Positions 5,906-9,396 of a DNA stretch of 9,396 nucleotides are shown piece by piece; the stretch's first letter is position 1, and each line of letters begins with the position of its first letter. The position numbers and the translations under genes are program-made. The stretch lies in assembly GCA_025455795.1 (NCBI GenBank), contig JALOLW010000128.1, positions 1-9,396 of the forward strand, given 5' to 3'. This DNA comes from Spirosomataceae bacterium (GTDB lineage Bacteria > Bacteroidota > Bacteroidia > Cytophagales > Spirosomataceae). A model generated the notes under the pieces. That model worked only from the letters and a program-made list of their open reading frames with translations, was not told where the DNA came from and made no database searches.

Positions 5906-6940
5906 ATGGTAAAGATTGAAAATATAGAATTGGGTGAGTTTCCGCTGTTGTTGGCCCCGATGGAAGACGTATCCGACCCACCGTTTCGGGCGGTGTGCAA
6001 AGAAGGCGGCGCTGATTTGATGTACACCGAGTTTGTGTCGTCGGAAGGATTGATACGCGACGCCGCCCAGAGTGTTCGCAAATTGGACATTTTTGAGTAC
6101 GAGCATCCCGTGGGTATTCAACTCTTCGGCAGTGACGTGGAAACCATGGCCGAGTGCGCCAAAATCGCCACCAAAGTCGGTCCTGATTTGATAGACATCA
6201 ACTACGGCTGCCCCGTGAAACAAGTGGCTTGCCGAGGCGCGGGCGCGGCCCTGCTCCAAGACATCCCCAAGATGGTGCGTATGACCGAAGCCGTCGTCAA
6301 AGCCACGCATCTACCCGTGACCGTCAAAACGCGCCTCGGTTGGGACGAATCCACCAAAAACATCGAAGAAGTAGCCGAGCGACTACAAGACATTGGTATC
6401 AAGGCACTTACGGTACACGGGCGCACGCGCGTGCAGATGTACAAAGGCGACGCCGACTGGACGCTCATCGGGCGCATCAAAGACAATCCGCGCATCAAGA
6501 TTCCGATTTTTGGCAATGGCGACATAGATAGTCCCGAAAAAGCTGTAGAATATCGCCGCCGATTTGGCGTGGACGGCATCATGATTGGACGGGCGAGTAT
6601 CGGTTACCCGTGGATTTTCAACGAAATCAAACATTTCATGCGTACAGGGGAGTACCTACCCGCGCCTACCGTGGCCGAGCGCGTGCGGGCGTGTCGAAAG
6701 CATTTGGATTTTTCGATTCGGTGGAAAGGCGAGCGCACGGGTATTTTGGAAATGCGCCGCCACTACGCGCCTTATTTCAAAGGGTTGGACAACTTCAAAT
6801 CGTACCGCATGAGGCTGGTAGATACACTGTCGTACCAAGAAATTGTGGATATTTTAGAAGAAGTAGCCGAGCGTTATCGTTATTGGCCTACATTGCCGCT
6901 CACGATTGAAGAACCTGCGGGGGCGGTGTACATGGATTAA
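5906..6940 (+). CDS. dusB: tRNA-dihydrouridine synthase, DusB type
   Basis: A 344-aa FMN-dependent cytoplasmic enzyme that reduces specific uridines in tRNA to dihydrouridine using NADPH. The TIM-barrel landmarks occur in order: APMEDVSDPPFR (17-28, FMN binding), IQLFGSD (71-77), DINYGCPVKQV (97-107) with catalytic Cys102, VTVKTRLGW (138-146) with FMN-contacting K141, HGRTR (171-175), GNGDI (203-207) and IGRASIGYPW (227-236). The C-terminal ~90 residues form the expected helical tRNA-binding domain. Length is usual for the family. The ATG at 5906 is preferred over an in-frame TTG at 5879 because the TTG falls inside the -7 box and the ATG has AAAGG 4 bases upstream. The DusB rather than DusA/C assignment rests on overall resemblance to E. 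coli DusB, and the position modified is not certain. Confidence 0.95.
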   Translation: MVKIENIELGEFPLLLAPMEDVSDPPFRAVCKEGGADLMYTEFVSSEGLIRDAAQSVRKLDIFEYEHPVGIQLFGSDVETMAECAKIATKVGPDLIDINYGCPVKQVACRGAGAALLQDIPKMVRMTEAVVKATHLPVTVKTRLGWDESTKNIEEVAERLQDIGIKALTVHGRTRVQMYKGDADWTLIGRIKDNPRIKIPIFGNGDIDSPEKAVEYRRRFGVDGIMIGRASIGYPWIFNEIKHFMRTGEYLPAPTVAERVRACRKHLDFSIRWKGERTGILEMRRHYAPYFKGLDNFKSYRMRLVDTLSYQEIVDILEEVAERYRYWPTLPLTIEEPAGAVYMD

Positions 6941-6949
6941 TCCCAATAG

Positions 6950-6975
6950 AACACAGATGCTGACCCAACACAGAT
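6950..6975. repeat. Tandem pair of 9-bp direct repeats
   Basis: AACACAGAT occurs at 6950-6958 and again, perfectly, at 6967-6975, with an 8-base spacer (period 17). It lies between dus and the secreted-protein gene, directly before the 65-bp inverted-repeat element. Similar ACACAGATTTTT strings are common in Bacteroidota intergenic repeats as I recall them, so this may be part of a dispersed repeat rather than a regulatory site. Confidence 0.6.
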
Positions 6976-6986
6976 TTTTTTATGAA

Positions 6987-7051
6987 ACTCGTGGCACGAC
7001 TGATACAAAATCGCTGCTATTCAGGCTATTTGCTTCGGTTGTGCCACGAGT
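6987..7051. repeat. 65-bp inverted-repeat element (MITE-like or large hairpin)
   Basis: ACTCGTGGCACGAC (6987-7000) pairs with GTTGTGCCACGAGT (7038-7051): 14 bp with one G-T pair, the outer 11 bp perfect. The 37-nt centre has no strong internal stem. No transposase is present and no clear target-site duplication is visible. The right arm carries an in-frame GTG (7041) that is the best start codon for the next gene, so the element forms part of that gene's 5' end. Confidence 0.7.
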
Positions 7052-7508
7052 AAATATTACTTTTTTTGCGATTGTTTTATTGCTTCCAGTTGTTGGGGCA
7101 GTAGCACAAACAAAAAAACTACCGCAAGGCATCAGCGGCGTGGTACTTTGGAAAAAAGGCAACTTTATGCCTTCGCCCGACGTGAAAGTGACTAAACAAC
7201 CCAAAGCCCTGCCCGTGGCGCGGGAAGTCTATATTTTTGAACTCACCAACAGCAAGCAAGCCGAAGCAACCGATGACCCTACTTTTTACAAAAATATCAA
7301 CACCCGCCTTCTCCGAAAGGTAAAATCTGACCCAAACGGACGTTTTTGGGTGCGACTACCTGCGGGTTACTACTCGGTATTTGTCAAAGAACCCCAGGGC
7401 TACTATGCCAACCTCTTCGACGACGCCATGAACCTCAACCCCGTACAGGTCAAGTGCGGCAAATGGACCAAAACAGAAGTGATGATTGACTACGAGGCGG
7501 TATATTGA
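7041..7508 (+). CDS. Secreted protein with carboxypeptidase-regulatory-like fold
   Basis: A 155-aa exported protein. From GTG 7041 it begins MPRVN, then a hydrophobic core (TFFAIVLLLPVVGAVA), with a signal peptidase I site after A22 (AVA before Q23). The mature part has the features of a small transthyretin/CarboxypepD_reg-like beta-sandwich: ISGVVLW (about 31-37), and GRFWVRLPAGYYSVFVKEP (about 103-121), the typical edge-strand plus turn. A matching family of small Bacteroidota secreted proteins seems likely, but its function is unknown. Starts further up (ATG 6957, ORF from 6906) would put 28-45 extra residues ahead of the signal core, all encoded by repeat DNA and part of dus, so they are less likely. 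The gene follows dus by 100 bases on the same strand, with no terminator between them. Confidence 0.75.
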   Translation: MPRVNITFFAIVLLLPVVGAVAQTKKLPQGISGVVLWKKGNFMPSPDVKVTKQPKALPVAREVYIFELTNSKQAEATDDPTFYKNINTRLLRKVKSDPNGRFWVRLPAGYYSVFVKEPQGYYANLFDDAMNLNPVQVKCGKWTKTEVMIDYEAVY

Positions 7509-7549
7509 AAGTTGGCGTGGGGATGAACACTAATTTTAGCGGAAAAGTA

Positions 7550-7579
7550 TTGTTTATCTCAAAACCTTTCCCGACTTTG
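7550..7579 (+). promoter_or_regulatory. Probable promoter of the sigma-factor operon
   Basis: TTG (7550-7552) is followed after exactly 19 nt by CGACTTTG (7572-7579), which keeps the TTTG half of the Bacteroidota -7 box. The predicted leader to ATG 7609 is about 24 nt. The gap between the previous stop (7508) and this gene is 100 bases with no other feature. Confidence 0.5.
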
Positions 7580-7608
7580 GTACTGTCAAACCTGCTGCTT
7601 GTAAATCC

Positions 7609-8196
7609 ATGCTATTTTTTGCCAAAAAAACGTCCGACAGTGACATCATCCACCAAATACGGGCGGGCGGTACGCAGCGGCGGCTCTACGAAAACAAACT
7701 CTACGAAAAATTTCATTACTTCGTCCGCGAGGCTCTTTTTAAGCATAAAATCTCGGAAGACGAGGCCGAAAGTGCCTATTCTGACGCGATTTTGGGCGTG
7801 ATTGACCACATCGTATCGGGACGATTTGAGGGCCGTTCTGAACTCAAAACCTATCTGTATCAAATATTTACCAACAAGTGTGTTGATATAATCCGAAAAA
7901 ATACGACTAACAAAGCGGAGGTACACCACAACAGCGTAGGGTTGGACGACGCACTCGCGTGGCTGCCCGACGAGGCGCAGTCGGTGGTGCGGCGGCTCAT
8001 CGTTGAAAGCGAAATCGAAACCCTCCGCGCCCACCTTCGCACCCTCGGCGACAAATGCCGCGAGATGATAATGGCTTGGGGTGAGGGCTACTCTGACGAA
8101 GAAATAGCGCAAATCATGCAGTACAATACCGCCGCCGTGGCCAAAACAAGCCGACAGCGGTGTTTGGAGAAATTGAAGGAGATATGGAAAAAATAG
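7609..8196 (+). CDS. RNA polymerase sigma factor, ECF-like sigma-70 family
   Basis: A 195-aa transcription initiation factor that directs core RNA polymerase to alternative promoters. Region 2 spans about 26-97, with the core-binding/-10 recognition stretch YSDAILGVIDHI...SELKTYLYQIFTNKCVDIIRK (57-97). A linker follows (98-135), then region 4 (136-192), with the helix-turn-helix around YSDEEIAQIMQYNTAAVAKTSRQRCLEKLKE (161-191) that reads the -33/-35 element. The length fits ECF factors. The ATG at 7609 is the first in-frame start after the promoter candidate. The gene overlaps the next one by 13 bases, so they are probably co-translated; the partner looks like a membrane-bound regulator. The stimulus and target genes are not evident. 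Confidence 0.93.
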   Translation: MLFFAKKTSDSDIIHQIRAGGTQRRLYENKLYEKFHYFVREALFKHKISEDEAESAYSDAILGVIDHIVSGRFEGRSELKTYLYQIFTNKCVDIIRKNTTNKAEVHHNSVGLDDALAWLPDEAQSVVRRLIVESEIETLRAHLRTLGDKCREMIMAWGEGYSDEEIAQIMQYNTAAVAKTSRQRCLEKLKEIWKK

Positions 8197-8915
8197 AACA
8201 ATATTACAACAATACGCTCCCCGATACAGAGCGGCGGGTTTTTGAGGAAGAACTCAAAACCAATCCTGCTTTGGCCGAGGAAGTGGCGTTTTGGGTACAA
8301 GCCCGTGCGGCAGCGCAGGCCGAAGCCCACGCGCGGCGAAAGGAAGAATTTGCCCAACTCCGCCAATCATCCCAAAAGACCAAACAACGAAATCTCTGGT
8401 ACACCTACGCTGCCGCCGCCTCGGTGGTGCTGGTACTGGGCTTAGGCTGGTGGTGGATAGATGCCTCGTTCCTCGGCATGACAAATAACCCCCTCCGGGG
8501 GCAAGGGGGCTTCAATAAAGAATGGGCTGCGGCTTACGTCGAAAAAAACTTCACGACCCTCAATACCCAAATGGGCAATGGTACAGATAGCCTTCAAATG
8601 GGTGTAAGTGCTTTTAATTCAGGTGATTTGATAAAGGCGAAAGCTATTTTTAACACACTCTTGCAGCGTGACAGTAGCAACGCCGAAGCCCAAAAATACG
8701 CGGGCATTGTTGCCCTCCGCCGCCAAGATTACGACCAAGCCATCAAACACTTTCACGCCCTCAGCCTCCGCACCGATTTGGTAGCCAACCCCGGCAAGTT
8801 TTACGAAGCCCTCGCGCTTTTGCAGCGCGACTTACCGTTGGATAAGAAAGCCGCCGAAAATTTGCTCAAAGAAGTAAAGGCCGGTAAATTGGACGGGTGG
8901 AAGGAAGTGGAGTGA
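8184..8915 (+). CDS. Single-pass membrane protein with TPRs, anti-sigma-like
   Basis: A 243-aa protein. The N-terminal ~70 residues are cytoplasmic, helical and charged (IEQYYNNTLPDTERRVFEEEL, then an Ala/Arg-rich helix), as in Bacteroidota anti-sigma-like proteins. One membrane segment lies at about 74-91 (YTYAAAASVVLVLGLGWW). The outer part carries two TPR-like helix pairs (about 135-168 and 169-198, with GDLIKAKAIFNTLL and QDYDQAIKHFHAL) and a third helical pair to about 232. No zinc-finger HxxxCxxC is present. It overlaps the sigma gene by 13 bases, and GTG 8160 is an alternative start, but ATG 8184 is preferred. AAGGAG (8176-8181) is only 2 nt before the ATG, so coupling may matter more than ribosome binding. 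A role in holding or releasing the sigma factor is inference. Residues 102-110 are encoded by a GC-rich palindrome (8487-8512). Confidence 0.85.
   Translation: MEKIEQYYNNTLPDTERRVFEEELKTNPALAEEVAFWVQARAAAQAEAHARRKEEFAQLRQSSQKTKQRNLWYTYAAAASVVLVLGLGWWWIDASFLGMTNNPLRGQGGFNKEWAAAYVEKNFTTLNTQMGNGTDSLQMGVSAFNSGDLIKAKAIFNTLLQRDSSNAEAQKYAGIVALRRQDYDQAIKHFHALSLRTDLVANPGKFYEALALLQRDLPLDKKAAENLLKEVKAGKLDGWKEVE
8487..8512. repeat. GC-rich palindromic insertion inside the TPR gene
   Basis: CCCCC (8489-8493), TCC, GGGGG (8497-8501), CAA and GGGGG (8505-8509) form a small hairpin-capable C/G-run cluster that reads in frame as about NPLRGQGG. It sits right after the membrane segment, in what should be a flexible linker. 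Such C/G-run palindromes are, as I recall, scattered between genes in Bacteroidota; finding one in frame suggests insertion of a short repeat. The C-run to first G-run alone is the tightest hairpin. Confidence 0.5.
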
Positions 8916-8949
8916 GGAATGAATTGAAAAACCTTAAAACCTGACCAAC

Positions 8950-9396
8950 ATGGCAACAAGAATTGTAAGAACAGGTGAGCCACAAGATGTATTGGCTTAC
9001 CTCAACAGCTTTCCCGACGACCACTTACGTTATATTATTGACCCCAACGATTCACTACACCGACAAGTAATCGTTGAAAATCAAAAAATCTTTGAAAGCA
9101 ATCAATTATCTACAGGTCAGTCTTTTCAACTAAAAACTACCGAAAAGACATACTTCTGCAAAGTAGTTGCCCAAAGCATTTGGAATCCATCGCTGATTTT
9201 GGTAGAGGGGCAGCAAATTCATAACGTTAATGATGAGTTGTCATTTACTCAGCTTCAGCCTACTACTGCCCAACTGCAAAGTGTTGGGAGAGATGTAGAA
9301 GAGTATTTCGGATATGTAGAAGATAGTTTAGTGAAGGAAAAAGAGGAGTCAGAAAAAATTCAAGATGTACCAGAAGAGAAAGAGAAAATAATAAAA
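8950..9396 (+). CDS. N-terminal part of an unrecognised protein, runs off the window
   Basis: An ATG at 8950 opens a frame of 149 codons with no stop before the window edge. The protein starts MATRIVRTGEPQDVLAYLNS; the first ~110 residues look beta-rich with few cysteines (C70 only), and the last ~35 are highly charged (KEKEESEKIQDVPEEKEK). No signal peptide or membrane segment is visible, and I do not recognise the family. The gap to the TPR gene is 34 bases with no terminator, so it may share the sigma operon transcript. The DNA is clearly more A/T-rich than the preceding two genes. No Shine-Dalgarno is seen, and the ATG is the first in-frame start after the previous stop. Confidence 0.75.
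   Translation, partial: MATRIVRTGEPQDVLAYLNSFPDDHLRYIIDPNDSLHRQVIVENQKIFESNQLSTGQSFQLKTTEKTYFCKVVAQSIWNPSLILVEGQQIHNVNDELSFTQLQPTTAQLQSVGRDVEEYFGYVEDSLVKEKEESEKIQDVPEEKEKIIK

Noticed and set aside
5831..6310. 159-aa minus-strand frame overlapping dus
   Set aside because: Lies opposite the dus FMN-binding and catalytic coding region; a shadow of its reading frame.
6982..7053. 23-codon frame (ATG to TAA) exactly spanning the inverted-repeat element
   Set aside because: No ribosome-binding site and a composition dictated by the inverted repeat; probably chance, though a leader peptide cannot be excluded.
1..9396. CRISPR array, tRNA/rRNA gene, transposase or integrase
   Set aside because: No regularly spaced direct repeats, no complete tRNA cloverleaf, and no protein with transposase or recombinase motifs in any plausible frame.

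Overview
The window looks like ordinary chromosome of a Bacteroidota bacterium, most likely of the Cytophagales (Runella/Spirosoma-like). The evidence is Bacteroidota-type promoters (-7 TAnnTTTG-like boxes, in some cases with a -33 TTG), very weak or absent Shine-Dalgarno sequences, a DUF4173-type membrane protein, a long (429 aa) MetK and a Bacteroidota-style ECF sigma factor. I did no database search, so the taxonomy is inference.

Layout, left to right: (1) 1-274, the tail of a + strand gene, a strong intrinsic terminator and an elaborate nested inverted repeat; (2) 275-772 (-), a small AT-rich exported protein of unknown function; (3) 908-2860 (+), a tightly packed three-gene unit of a 64-aa protein, an ABC ATPase with non-standard motifs and a polytopic membrane protein, probably its permease; (4) 2922-4211 (-), metK, ending in a terminator that abuts the convergent permease stop codon; (5) 4308-5771 (-), a polytopic DUF4173-like protein, divergent from (6) 5906-6940 (+), a DusB-type tRNA-dihydrouridine synthase; (7) 6941-7508, a repeat-rich leader (tandem 9-mers plus a 65-bp inverted-repeat element) running into a secreted protein with a carboxypeptidase-regulatory-like fold; (8) 7550-8915 (+), a promoter, an ECF sigma factor and an overlapping single-pass membrane protein with TPRs, probably its regulator; (9) 8950-9396 (+), the first 149 codons of an unrecognised AT-rich gene that continues past the window.

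Functionally the window mixes housekeeping genes (metK for SAM synthesis, dus for tRNA modification) with accessory modules: an ABC exporter-like set and a sigma/anti-sigma-like pair with an unknown downstream partner. The least explained parts are the three palindromic elements, one between genes, one at a gene start and one inside a reading frame; the ABC ATPase that lacks the usual Q-loop glutamine; and the unknown gene after the sigma/TPR pair. I see no clear defence system, CRISPR array, transposase or rRNA/tRNA gene.
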